From: Rariloculus sp963665575
GTDB taxonomy: Bacteria; Pseudomonadota; Gammaproteobacteria; Steroidobacterales; Rariloculaceae
Length of the DNA: 64,000 nucleotides
Direction: 5' to 3'
NCBI GenBank assembly: GCA_963665575.2
Contig: CAXXDW010000006.1
Span: forward strand, 248,001 to 312,000
Under the pieces are notes generated by a model. The model was not told the DNA's origin. It ran no database searches and saw only the letters and a list, made by a program, of their open reading frames with translations. Position numbers and translations under genes: made by a program. Numbering within the stretch: position 1 is the stretch's first letter; each line of letters opens with the position of its first letter. Below are positions 7,842 to 16,056 of the stretch, piece by piece.

Positions 7842-8047
7842 CACCACGTCACTCGCTGATGCTCCGCCGGTCGTGAAAGTTGTACCACGCCATCACGAGC
7901 GGCACCGGCCACGACTTCACCGCTGCCGCCTGGCTAGAGCGCTGAAGGTGACAGGCGCATTAAGGCTAGCGCTATTCGTCTCGAAAAAATCGGCTACATC
8001 TGATCATGGGGATCCCCCATAACGAATCTGTCCGCCCGGTGATCGCT

Positions 8048-8644
8048 TCAATTCCTTGAGCCCGAGATCGACACACCGCGTCGCCGCCGCGCCAGGTCGA
8101 GCAACCCCATCCGAATGTACCGCTCGTCGATATCGAAAGGGTCGAACGGTTTGCCGTACCACCTGATCATGTCGCGGTGCTCCAGATGCATCGGATCGCG
8201 TACAGCTTCGAGAAACTCCATGAACCCGCTGACACCGCCTACGTCCTCTGGCGGTCCCCGTCGTTCACCGTCGACGAACACCGGGTAGTCCATGTGCCTT
8301 TCACTCTCGCCGCCGCGTTCGATGACGACATCGTGTCGCCAGTTGTCGCCGAAGTCGTATACGTAAACGAATCGCTCGACGCCGCGCGCAACCAGTGTCC
8401 TCAGGCGCAATCCCGCCGCCCGATAGACCTTGAGGCCCCAGAACTCGTCCTCCTCGCTCGGTACGCCATAGTCGCGGTTCCCGATGGTGAATTGAAACAG
8501 ATGCGAGTCGGTCCAGCCGAATGCGATCTGGATGATGTTGTGCAGGGCGAGCAAATGTGACGTGAGCGGGACATCGACGCGGCGCCATATCCTCGGTTGG
8601 ATATCCTGCAACTCGATGTAAACGCGTGCGACGGGCTGGATCAT
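8048..8644 (-). CDS. plasmid pRiA4b ORF-3-like protein
   Basis: This 198-residue protein of the pRiA4b ORF-3/IS1096 TnpR-like family (PF07929) has no settled function. Signature segments are VYIELQDIQPRIWRRVDVP, LHNIIQIAFGWTDSHLFQF and VYVYDFGDNWRHDVVIE. The family is common on mobile DNA. Parts of this gene recur as shards near 5.9 kb and 10.5 kb, showing past duplication in this accessory region. The coding sequence here looks intact. Confidence 0.85.
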   Translation of the reverse strand: MIQPVARVYIELQDIQPRIWRRVDVPLTSHLLALHNIIQIAFGWTDSHLFQFTIGNRDYGVPSEEDEFWGLKVYRAAGLRLRTLVARGVERFVYVYDFGDNWRHDVVIERGGESERHMDYPVFVDGERRGPPEDVGGVSGFMEFLEAVRDPMHLEHRDMIRWYGKPFDPFDIDERYIRMGLLDLARRRRGVSISGSRN

Positions 8645-8721
8645 CGGTGGGAGTGTAGCGCCAGGAGGGGGACGCTGGTTATTGTTCAGCGGGCAGGAAT
8701 GGCACCGTCACCCATGACCGC

Positions 8722-9126
8722 TCAGGGAGCAAGCTCAAATCGCTTGCCTTGTGCGTTTCGAAGGACGGAAAAATGCCGGCGATCGAGCGTGATGATCCGG
8801 TCGGTGCCAAGCCGCATTGCCAGTACCGCCACGGCGGCATCCACGGCGCCCAGCGGCAAGTCCGCGTACTGGCGAACGAGATCGGCCACGCGAACCCAGT
8901 CATCCGGATCCGGCGCAATCACCGGGAACTCCGCAAGTCCTTCCAGGAATCGCGCTTCCACATCCGCGCCATGGTGTTTACCGAGAAAGTAGGTCACTTC
9001 GGCCACGCACAACGCCGGTATGACAATGTCCGCACGGCTTCCTGACAAAGCCTCGACGCACGCCGCGTGATCAGGGTCCGCAACGTTGACCGAAGCCAGC
9101 AACGGACCGCTGTCAACGATCGCCAA
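8722..9126 (-). CDS. VapC-type PIN-domain toxin
   Basis: This is a PIN-domain ribonuclease and the toxin half of a VapBC pair. With the TTG start at 9126 the protein has 134 residues beginning AIVDSGPLL after Met. The acidic active-site residues are D5, E43, D96 (GAVDAAVA) and D115 (TLDRRHF). A second TTG directly upstream (9129) is equally possible; the longer open frame is unlikely to be used because it runs through the antitoxin. The gene overlaps the antitoxin by about 14 bp, which implies coupled translation. Confidence 0.88.
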   Translation of the reverse strand: MAIVDSGPLLASVNVADPDHAACVEALSGSRADIVIPALCVAEVTYFLGKHHGADVEARFLEGLAEFPVIAPDPDDWVRVADLVRQYADLPLGAVDAAVAVLAMRLGTDRIITLDRRHFSVLRNAQGKRFELAP

Positions 9127-9352
9127 CAATGTCTGCGGTCCAGTCGCGACCCAGTTCAGCGTCCAAATCTCGCGCGGCGGGGGCGTCGCGGTCCACCAAG
9201 CCTTGCCACGGCAGCTTACGTCCCCGGTGCTTGTACAGATGTTGCTCAAGGGCTTGGCGAACCACGGCCGACAGACTCACACCGCGACGCTGCGCCTCCC
9301 GCTGCGCCATCTGCGCGAGGTCCTCCGGCATCGAGATCGTTGTTCGAGGCAT
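9113..9352 (-). CDS. ribbon-helix-helix antitoxin of the VapC pair
   Basis: This small antitoxin (about 79 residues) begins MPRTTISMPEDLAQMAQ, a CopG/ribbon-helix-helix DNA-binding segment. LSAVVRQALEQHLY forms the second helix, and a charged C-terminal tail would bind the PIN toxin. The ATG at 9352 is chosen because the RHH fold starts right after it; in-frame ATGs at 9361 and 9385 add only a short extension. It precedes and overlaps vapC and is expected to autorepress the pair. Confidence 0.85.
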   Translation of the reverse strand: MPRTTISMPEDLAQMAQREAQRRGVSLSAVVRQALEQHLYKHRGRKLPWQGLVDRDAPAARDLDAELGRDWTADIVGDR

Positions 9353-9433
9353 GAGAATCATCTCGTATGAAGTGATGCATAGCATACTCTACTTGACCTG
9401 CGCGCCGTCGTAGCCGGTTCATTGATAAACGCA

Positions 9434-9580
9434 ATGTCGGACGGTGCCGTGGAATCGCTTCTCTTCACCGAGGCGGATAACCACCCGGCACAAGGGGCCT
9501 ATGAATCGCTCGGCTTCGAACGGATCGGCGAATGCGGGATGGTGCTGCTCGATCCGGTCCAGGCGAAAGACGACGACTGA
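9434..9580 (+). pseudogene. C-terminal shard of a GNAT acetyltransferase
   Basis: The 48 codons here read ...LLFTEADNHPAQGAYESLGF... and end in LLDPVQAKDDD. They are a clear relative of the last 45 or so residues of the intact GNAT protein at 16057-16938 (LFTETDNHPAQRAYEALGF). The acetyl-CoA-binding core is missing, so this cannot be a working enzyme. It is best read as the surviving tail of a second copy. Confidence 0.75.
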
Positions 9581-9690
9581 GGCCAGGGCAGGGTCGAGCG
9601 GCAACGATGAGGTATCCGCGGGAACCCGGCCCTTGTTCTACGACAATCACCGCGGGAACTGCAGGAGTTCCGGGCGGATCGCTGGTACGC

Positions 9691-10356
9691 CTAGTGCAGG
9701 TAAGGCGCCAACGTCTCCTGCCACAATCGATTACCGGCGTCGTTGAGATGCAGCCCATCGGCGACGAAAACGTCCTTGGGCTGGCCGTCAGCGTTCAACA
9801 GAGGGCTGGCAACATCCACATAGGTCATGTTCGGCTGTTCGTCTATGAAGCTCTTGATCAGACTGTTTGCCTCGACCATCGTCGGCCAATGCTCCCAGCG
9901 GAGGAAACTCGGCTTGATGGCGAGAAACAGGACGCGCGTATCGGGCAGGTCCGACTGGATCATCTCCGAGAAGCGCTGAAAGTCGGCCAGCACTCGCTCC
10001 GGGCTCTTCCCGCTTCCTATGTCGTTATCGCCCGCATAAAAAACCACCATTGCCGGCCGGTACGGCTTGACCACCTGATCGTAGTAGAAATTGACATCGG
10101 CGATGTGCGAGCCGCCGAACCCTCGATTGATCACCGGTCGATCGGGAAAGGCCGAGGCAGTATCCCATCGCCTGATACTGGAGCTTCCGACGAACACAAT
10201 TGCATCCTCCGGATAGCTGTTCTTCCGATCCCATGCCGCAAAACTCTCGATCGCGTCGGCGAATCTACCCGGATCGGGCTCTGGCGCCTGCGCTTGCGCC
10301 AACACGGCGCTGACAGACAACACCAGGAACAATGTGAGGCGTATTCTTGGGATCAT
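9691..10356 (-). CDS. secreted SGNH/GDSL-family hydrolase
   Basis: This is an exported esterase or lipase-like enzyme of the SGNH superfamily. With the ATG at 10356 the protein has 221 residues and begins with a Sec signal peptide (MIPRIRLTLFLVLSVSAVLA). The four family blocks are present: catalytic serine S59 in FVGSSSI, glycine in GFGGSHIAD, asparagine N111 in AGDND, and D200/H203 in ADGLHLN. The upstream part of the longer open frame looks non-coding. The substrate is unknown; related proteins deacetylate sugars or lipids. Confidence 0.85.
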   Translation of the reverse strand: MIPRIRLTLFLVLSVSAVLAQAQAPEPDPGRFADAIESFAAWDRKNSYPEDAIVFVGSSSIRRWDTASAFPDRPVINRGFGGSHIADVNFYYDQVVKPYRPAMVVFYAGDNDIGSGKSPERVLADFQRFSEMIQSDLPDTRVLFLAIKPSFLRWEHWPTMVEANSLIKSFIDEQPNMTYVDVASPLLNADGQPKDVFVADGLHLNDAGNRLWQETLAPYLH

Positions 10357-10475
10357 CGCCGTTCTCCACAGGATTCGCCTGCGTCCGAAGAGTATAGACC
10401 TCTCGCGCGGCGACTCGCGATGTCCACGCTGTTGACCGCCTGAGGTTCCGCAAACAGGGTAGTCTGTGTGCGGTC

Positions 10476-10669
10476 CAATCAAAGGCGATCTGGATGATGT
10501 TGTGCAGGGTGAGCAGATGTTAGGTGAGCGGGACATCGTCGCGGCGGATCTGGGTTACCAACCACTGATCGATAGTGCATTGAAAGAGTACATTGCCAAG
10601 GCGAGCAGGCCCGTGGACGCAAGGACTCTTCGGCGCATTCTGCGGGAAGAACTCAAGGCAGCGGGTTGA
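10476..10669 (+). pseudogene. chimeric shard: antisense pRiA4b ORF-3 piece joined to a BrnA tail
   Basis: Bases about 10476-10550 closely match the coding start of the pRiA4b ORF-3-like gene (compare 8514-8595) in antisense. They run directly into about 117 bases encoding YQPLIDSALKEYIAKASRP and ending LRRILREELKAAG, nearly the BrnA C-terminus of 5.6-5.8 kb. A GTG at 10466 would give a 67-codon in-frame chimera. It lacks the BrnA DNA-binding start, and no BrnT gene is beside it. This is a recombination scar. Confidence 0.7.
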
Positions 10670-10769
10670 ACCGAAGACTACTGCTTTCAGCGGGCAACTC
10701 GCACGCTCGGCGCCCCCTGCCGGGCGGAGACACGGAGTTGCGCCTCGCTTTCCCCCGAGCCTCGGTCTG

Positions 10770-12017
10770 ATGCGGGTCGGGGTCGTCGGCGGCGGGGTCA
10801 TTGGCCTTTGCACCGCCTGGTACCTAAAGAAGCTCGGCGCGGATCCCGTTCTCATCGAATCGTCGACGCTGGGCGGTGGCTGCTCGTTTGGAAACACGGG
10901 TTGGGTGTTCCCGTCGCTCGCGACACCGCTTCCTGCGCCGGGCCTCACGCTGAAATCGTTCTTGTGGATGCTGCGGCGGGACAGCCCGCTCTACATCAGG
11001 CCCGCGGCCCTTCCGAGTCTGACCCCATGGCTGTTGCAGTTCCGCTCGTTCTGTAACGGAGTCGATCAGAAGCTGGGCATCGCGGCGCTGGCCGCACTCA
11101 ACGAATTCACTATAGAACGCTACGACGAACTCGCCGCGGACGGCGTGCAGTTCGAGTACAGCGAGTCCGGTCTGCTGATGGCCCTTCGCGACGCCGACAT
11201 GGCGGCAGCATCCCGAAAGGAAGTCAAACTGGCGGCTGCCGCGGGAAGCTCGGCCGCAACCGCGTCGTGGACTGAGTTGGACAAAGCCGCGCTTTACGCA
11301 CGCGAGCCTCTGCTGCGCCCGGGATTCAGGTTCGGGCTCGCGCTCGAGAAGGAACGTCATGTGCGGCCGGAGTCCTTGACGGCCGGCCTGGGATCGGCGT
11401 TGAGGGAGCGTGGAGTCGAGATCCACGAGGGCGTTGCGGCGACCGGGTTCAGGAGCGAGGGGCGCCGCGTAACCGCGATCGTTACCTCGATGGGCGATCT
11501 CGACGTCGACGCCGTGGTGCTGGCGGCCGGTGTTCACGCCGGGTCCCTGAGTCGCATGTTGGATTGGCGCCTTCCGCTCACGGCCGGCAAGGGTTACTCG
11601 ATCACGATCGAGCAGCCCGCGAACCAGCTTCGCCAACCGCTCTACCTCGGTGGCATCAAGATCGGTTTGTCTCCGTTCAACGGTGCGTTGCGGATCGCCG
11701 GAACGATGGAGCTGTCGGGAATCAACAGTCGCTTGGACCCCGCACGAATCCGGTCGCTGCGCCGCCAGGTGAGCCGCGCCGTCGACATCCCCGAGGCGAG
11801 CGACGGCGGGCAGGACTGGGTGGGCATGCGCCCCATCGTCCCGGACAGCCTGCCGGTGATCGGCAAGCTGCCGTCGCGCGAAAACGTCTACGTGAATGCC
11901 GGCCACCAGATGCTGGGAATCACTCTGGCGCCGAGCAGCGGATGGGTACTCGCCGAACTGATGCTCGAAGGGAAGGCAGGAATCGGCTTGGAGGCGTTTT
12001 CGGCGGAGCGGTTTTAG
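10770..12017 (+). CDS. FAD-dependent D-amino-acid dehydrogenase-like oxidoreductase
   Basis: This is a flavoenzyme of the DAO/DadA family, which oxidises amino acids and passes electrons to the respiratory chain. The dinucleotide-binding motif VGVVGGGVIGLCTAWYL lies right after the ATG at 10770, which fixes the start; the longer upstream frame is noise. Further markers are GCSFGNTGWVFPS near residue 40 and the C-terminal GMRPIVPDSLPVIGK and GHQMLGITLAPSSG, typical of DadA and glycine-oxidase relatives. The 415-residue length is normal. The substrate is not certain from sequence. Confidence 0.83.
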   Translation: MRVGVVGGGVIGLCTAWYLKKLGADPVLIESSTLGGGCSFGNTGWVFPSLATPLPAPGLTLKSFLWMLRRDSPLYIRPAALPSLTPWLLQFRSFCNGVDQKLGIAALAALNEFTIERYDELAADGVQFEYSESGLLMALRDADMAAASRKEVKLAAAAGSSAATASWTELDKAALYAREPLLRPGFRFGLALEKERHVRPESLTAGLGSALRERGVEIHEGVAATGFRSEGRRVTAIVTSMGDLDVDAVVLAAGVHAGSLSRMLDWRLPLTAGKGYSITIEQPANQLRQPLYLGGIKIGLSPFNGALRIAGTMELSGINSRLDPARIRSLRRQVSRAVDIPEASDGGQDWVGMRPIVPDSLPVIGKLPSRENVYVNAGHQMLGITLAPSSGWVLAELMLEGKAGIGLEAFSAERF

Positions 12018-12048
12018 AGGAGGAAGCGACTTGCGGGGGCTGACGATC

Positions 12049-12246
12049 ATGGCAACTTGCGAAAGAGTCTTGATTTCCGGTGCGGGACTGGTCGGCCCAT
12101 ATGCGGCGCCAAGGCTCGCGCAATCTGGAATTCCGGCAACGGTATTCGAAGCCGAAGACATGCTTTGTCAGGAATTCCGGGTGGCCGTCTGGCATGGTGT
12201 CACGGCTGACATGTTCGAGGGAGCAAGCGCGCTGTCAGACTCATGA
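12049..12246 (+). pseudogene. N-terminal shard of an FAD monooxygenase
   Basis: The first roughly 40 codons (CERVLISGAGLVGPYAAPRL, then GIPATVFEAED) are the FAD-binding start of an aromatic-ring-hydroxylase-type flavoprotein. After about 50 residues the homology ends and a stop follows, overlapping the next gene's start. The remaining roughly 350-500 residues of such an enzyme are absent. Confidence 0.65.
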
Positions 12247-12704
12247 GCATTCTGTACTTTGGCTACGGATCCAACATGCCCAAGGCCGTCATTGAGGGGC
12301 GTGTCGGCCCGTGCGAGCGTGTTGGGGTTGCGTATATCACTGGCTACACGCTCCGATTTCACAAGCGAAGCACTATCGACCATACAGGCAAATGCGATGC
12401 GTACCGCACGCGCAAACCGACCGACGGAGTATGGGGCTCGCTTGATCGCCTGTCTGACGATCAAATCGCTGTGATGGACGAGATTGAAGGTCCCGGTTAC
12501 CGCCGTGTGACAGTCAAGGCCACAACGGGTGACCGAGTCGTTGAGGCTCACATCTACCTGGCCAGGCCGGAGGCGGTAGATCCCGATCTTTCGCCCATCG
12601 ACAGCTACAAGGACTGCGTGCTTTCCGGTGCCCGTGAACTCAATCTTCCAACGGCATACATTGACGCTATCGAGGCGGTGCCATCGTTGCCGGACCCCGA
12701 CTAG
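12243..12704 (+). CDS. gamma-glutamylcyclotransferase-like protein
   Basis: This is a GGCT/AIG2-fold protein of 153 residues, cleaving or moving gamma-glutamyl groups (5-oxoproline formation). The substrate-cavity motif YFGYGSNM is at residues 5-12 and the probable catalytic acid is E82 in DEIEGPGYRR. The start ATG overlaps the stop of the monooxygenase shard (ATGA). Base composition is more AT-rich than the distant housekeeping genes, in line with an acquired segment. The precise substrate is unknown. Confidence 0.8.
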   Translation: MSILYFGYGSNMPKAVIEGRVGPCERVGVAYITGYTLRFHKRSTIDHTGKCDAYRTRKPTDGVWGSLDRLSDDQIAVMDEIEGPGYRRVTVKATTGDRVVEAHIYLARPEAVDPDLSPIDSYKDCVLSGARELNLPTAYIDAIEAVPSLPDPD

Positions 12705-12874
12705 TGCGTAATGGCGCAAGCCGACTTCGACCACCGGGCGGAAGCAGGAAACCGCAACACCCGATGCGTCGCCGGCAAGCCGATGCAACGCCATGCTGTC
12801 TCGCGCAGTAGTACCATTGGCGTCACCCCTAACGAGCGCCAACCGGTTGAGCAGTTGTTGAGGACCCTCGCGAC

Positions 12875-13543
12875 ATGAATTACGACAGATCTGCAGCGAC
12901 AGATGATTTCGATACGAGCCACGCGGGAACCGCCGAGCCCATCCGAAAACCGAAGAGTTTTCTTGGAAAACTGTGGCGGACAGTCACAGGCCTGCGACGA
13001 AGCTTGGCCTGGAAGAAGAAATACAATCCCGTCGCGCCAAAGAAGGGCGACATGGCACCCGATTTCACGCTATCGGATGTCAAGGGCGAGAATCCCGTCA
13101 CGCTGTCCGAGCACTTTGGCCGCAGGCCCGTAGCATTGGTCTTCGGCAGCTTCACGTGACCCCCTTTTGTTGCCGGGGCCGTGAGCCTTCGAGATCTCTA
13201 TCGCGACTACAACGATCAGGTCCATTTCATCGTCATCTATACCGCGGAAGCCCATCCGACTGATGGCTGGTACCTGGGCAACCACGACATCCGGCATCAC
13301 CAGTCGATCGAAGAACGGCGTGAGGTCGCTGCCATGTGTGAGGTCGCCATGCAGTACGGCATCAAGACCTACGTCGACGAGATGGACAACGCAGTGTCCG
13401 AAGCCTATGCCTCAATGCCCGATCGCCTGTACCTGGTCGGCAGGGACGGCCGGATCGCCTACGCAGGTGGATTGGGGCCGTTTGGCTTCAAGCCGGGTGA
13501 GCTGAAAGAGGCTATCGACGAGTATCTGGCGGGATCGCACTAA
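12875..13543 (+). CDS. deiodinase-like thioredoxin-fold selenoprotein (in-frame TGA = Sec95)
   Basis: Read through one in-frame TGA (13157-13159), this gene encodes 222 residues of the iodothyronine deiodinase/redoxin family. The TGA is codon 95, in VFGSFT-U-PPF, exactly where animal deiodinases have selenocysteine (GSxTUPxF) and bacterial relatives usually have cysteine. Downstream the same frame stays open for 127 codons and keeps family features: HFIVIYTAEAHPTDGW with the active-site histidine, DIRHHQSIEERREVA, YVDEMDN and MPDRLYLVGRDGRIAYAGG. Upstream is the redoxin start GDMAPDFTLSDVKG. A GAGGA lies before the ATG. The substrate is probably a peroxide, disulfide or halogenated organic compound; this is unknown. 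If the genome lacks selenocysteine genes, it is a nonsense-mutated pseudogene instead. Confidence 0.78.
13175..13189 (+). promoter_or_regulatory. candidate bacterial SECIS hairpin after the Sec TGA
   Basis: GGGGC-CGTGA-GCCTT can form a 5-bp stem (two G-U pairs) with a 5-nt loop whose second base is G. The loop starts about 20 nt after the TGA. That distance and loop fit the loose rules for bacterial SECIS elements within the coding region. The stem is short, so this is suggestive only. Confidence 0.4.
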
Positions 13544-13585
13544 AGCCAGGCACGGGAAACAACCAGGACGATTTCGACCGCACTC

Positions 13586-13966
13586 TTAGGCCACGCGCCC
13601 AGATGCCGGCCTCAGCGAAAGGTCCAAACGCACCTGGTCGTACACAACTCGAGGGATCAACGTGCCCCTCGGACCCGCTCTGAGTTCCACCAGGCCATAG
13701 CGCGACATTGTCTTCAGGGTCCGTGACAGGTTCGATTTCTTACGTCCCGCGAGTTCCGCCAGTTGGGTGAGCGAGTCCGGCTGTTCCCGTGCAATCAAGG
13801 CGAGCAGTTCCAGGTTGCCCTCGGACAGCACCTTGGCAAAGCTCTCGACGGACGTAACCCAGACTGTCGGATCGCCCTCGGCCGGCTTGTACTCGCCACG
13901 CGCGATCGCCATTGTGCGCGCCTTCACTTGCTCGTAGTCGGCGATGCCGATGGCCAGTGTGTTCAT
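13586..13966 (-). CDS. winged-helix DNA-binding protein, antitoxin-like regulator
   Basis: This 126-residue protein starts at ATG 13966 (TLAIGIADYEQVKARTMAIA after Met). Residues about 60-110 (LIAREQPDSLTQLAELAGRKKSNLSRTLKTMSRYGLVEL) form a MarR/HVO_A0114-like winged helix. Such proteins often act as the DNA-binding half of a toxin-antitoxin or metabolic operon. I could not find a toxin gene next to it: the upstream 110 bp is open but short. It is convergent with the deiodinase-like gene. Confidence 0.7.
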   Translation of the reverse strand: MNTLAIGIADYEQVKARTMAIARGEYKPAEGDPTVWVTSVESFAKVLSEGNLELLALIAREQPDSLTQLAELAGRKKSNLSRTLKTMSRYGLVELRAGPRGTLIPRVVYDQVRLDLSLRPASGRVA

Positions 13967-14076
13967 GGGATCAACCCTCGCTCGCCCGATCCAGCCGAAC
14001 TCCGTGAGTATCGGCTTTCTCCAAGAGCACGATGTGACCTGGAGGAGAGATGGCTCTACACACTGGCTGAATGGTG

Positions 14077-14898
14077 TCAACCCAAGAGGTCTTGCTGATG
14101 TACTCGCGGAGGGTAGAACACTCCAATTATCGTGAACGGGTTGGTATGCCTTCTTCGATGGTGTTCGAGCGTGGTACCGAGAAACAAAGTGATGTCCTTG
14201 TCCGCCAAGAATTCATGCTCGTACTTTTGTCGAACCTTGGTGATTGCAGCACTTTTATTGCCTCCTGCGCGCACCAGACAGTTGCGGTAGAGCGCGCCGA
14301 TCTCCCAATCTTCAATGGTCATGGTTGATTCTCTGCCCTCGTCGTCCTCGAACTGGTATTTGAATTTGTAGGGTATCTTATCGACAGGGATTCGCGGTCT
14401 ATGGGCATTGCCGCCGCGACTCGTAAGCAACTGTAACTGCTTGAGCTGTTCCAGCCACTCCGGCTTCCAGTCTGGCTCGTCATCCTCAACTATGAATTTT
14501 CTTAATCTTGCAGGCCGAAAAGCGGCGAGCGAGACATTGGCGGGTTCGTTTGAATCGGCGATCAACGACGCCATGTTGGTGTAAACATGCTTGAGACAGG
14601 CGCGTTTCCGTTCATGCCAGTTCTGTTCGGTTCCAAGTTGACCAGCACGTATTAGATCGCTGAGATCGTACTTTCGCGGTCGGTGGCTCTCGGGCCTAAA
14701 ATCGTGACTACGCTCTTGCTTAACCAGGTCGAGTTCAACCCACTGATATTTCCCAAATTCCAGGAACTCGAACGGAACAGGATAGATTCGAACCCAAGAC
14801 CCGTCTTCCAGAATTCCCGCTGTACAGACCAGTTCGCCGTGTGAACGTGACGGCAACGGATATGTAGTGACGGTAATGAGAACGCGCGTCCTGGCCAC
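14077..14898 (-). CDS. conserved protein of unknown function, partner of a DUF488 gene
   Basis: This 273-residue protein starts MARTRVLITVTTYPLPSRSH, then GELVCTAGILEDGSWVRIYPVPF. I do not know a function for it, but the N-terminal pattern is conserved in proteins I associate with DUF488 genes. Its ATG lies 3 bp after the restored stop of the upstream DUF488 gene, so the two form an operon. Base composition is AT-rich compared with most of the window, which suggests transfer. A defence or DNA-related role is only a guess from the company such islands keep. Confidence 0.6.
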   Translation of the reverse strand: MARTRVLITVTTYPLPSRSHGELVCTAGILEDGSWVRIYPVPFEFLEFGKYQWVELDLVKQERSHDFRPESHRPRKYDLSDLIRAGQLGTEQNWHERKRACLKHVYTNMASLIADSNEPANVSLAAFRPARLRKFIVEDDEPDWKPEWLEQLKQLQLLTSRGGNAHRPRIPVDKIPYKFKYQFEDDEGRESTMTIEDWEIGALYRNCLVRAGGNKSAAITKVRQKYEHEFLADKDITLFLGTTLEHHRRRHTNPFTIIGVFYPPRVHQQDLLG

Positions 14899-14901
14899 TT
14901 T

Positions 14902-15784
14902 CTACAGATGGGCGACCTGATGCGCAAAGTCGGATCTGGCCAGGAGCGCGCTCGCGACGCGGCCCTCTATGGCAGAGGTCCGCATCAGCTTCAAAGCAGG
15001 TCAATGCAACTCTTCCGTGGTCGCGCACAAGCCTGGTGATCGAATCAAGGGATTCCTTGCTCTCCGCTAACGTCGTGTTGACGTAGTCGTGAAACAGGGC
15101 ATCGAAGTCGGAACGCGCGCGCAGTTGTTTTCGCTTGTGGGAATCAATTCCAAGCTCAGGCATGTGCATGTAGCTAATGCCTACCCCATCGCACGCATGC
15201 TGAAGCAGGCGCTTGCTGAACCCATACTTCATGCTCATTGCATTCCGCCTGACGTCGCAGAGTACAGCCACGGACCGCCTGACGAGTTTGTTCAGGAACT
15301 GCTCTAGCGACAACCCTTCGTATCCGATCGTATAGAGACGTGGAGACGTTGCGGCAGGTCGCGACTCCGCGACAACTTGCTGCTCGGTGGGACTCAGAAC
15401 GTCGTCCTTTATTTCGCTATTGATCGCGTAGTAAGGGTAATTGCGATACACGTACAGGATGAGATCCTGGCCTCGAACTCGCCTGAACTCCTGAACCGCC
15501 TTACGTATCGCAACGCCATCTTCCGGCTTGAGCGACTGAAGGAAATCTTGTTTTGAATCGAGTACCCACTTGTCGTGGCTTCTGATGAGTCCGTACTTGG
15601 CCAGAGTTCGCTTGTCGGCATCTGCCTGAAACGAGTAACAACCGAAACGGTACGGGACGAAGTGATAGGAGGGTGTCTTCTGCTCCTGAGCGACCAGGAA
15701 CAGGTATTTCTGCATGTCGGTCTTGGGGACCTGGAATTGAAGCGCCTCTAACAGCCCGAGAAGAACTTTTCTCCTATAAAACAT
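14902..15784 (-). pseudogene. DUF488 protein with SocA/Panacea-like N-terminus, single-base frameshift near its end
   Basis: The N-terminal part (YRRKVLLGLLEALQ, then DMQKYLFLVAQ and YHFVPYRFGCYSFQADAD) resembles Panacea/SocA-like proteins. From about residue 145 (LYTIGYEGLSLEQFLNKL) it is DUF488, with the conserved tail motif CFEADADLCHR. Right after CHR (near 14970) the frame changes because of one extra G in a GGG run. Without it the protein would end RVASALLARSDFAHQVAHL and stop at 14902, 3 bp before the next gene. As read, the frame runs on out of phase into the partner gene. Sequencing error or a recent mutation both fit. Confidence 0.7.
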
Positions 15785-16056
15785 GGAGATACGATACTCG
15801 CAAGCCCGCGATAGCCGGGGCGGAGGATATCATGCCCCGTCCATCGGGTCCTGTAGCAAATGACAATCGCGTGTTCGGAAACTCCTGGAAACTTCTGAAA
15901 AACCACGGGTTGTACAACCATGCTCCCGGATCACCCTCCGGTACCCCGACGGAACGATTCGACCTGCGTAGGAACTGAGTACTACGGCACACATGGCTCG
16001 CGCGGCTCCGTTCCCCGCGTCTACACTTCGGCACACTATCCGGCACACCGAACAAC
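15785..16056. other. intergenic region, no gene seen
   Basis: This 272-bp gap separates the divergent DUF488 module from the GNAT gene and must hold their promoters. I see no convincing ORF, hairpin or repeat in it. Confidence 0.4.

Noticed and set aside
6825..7859. 344-codon plus-strand ORF
   Set aside because: Antisense to the threonine-aldolase-like gene with its PLP lysine motif.
10824..12161. 445-codon minus-strand ORF
   Set aside because: Antisense shadow of the DadA-like flavoprotein, rich in Arg and His with no domain.
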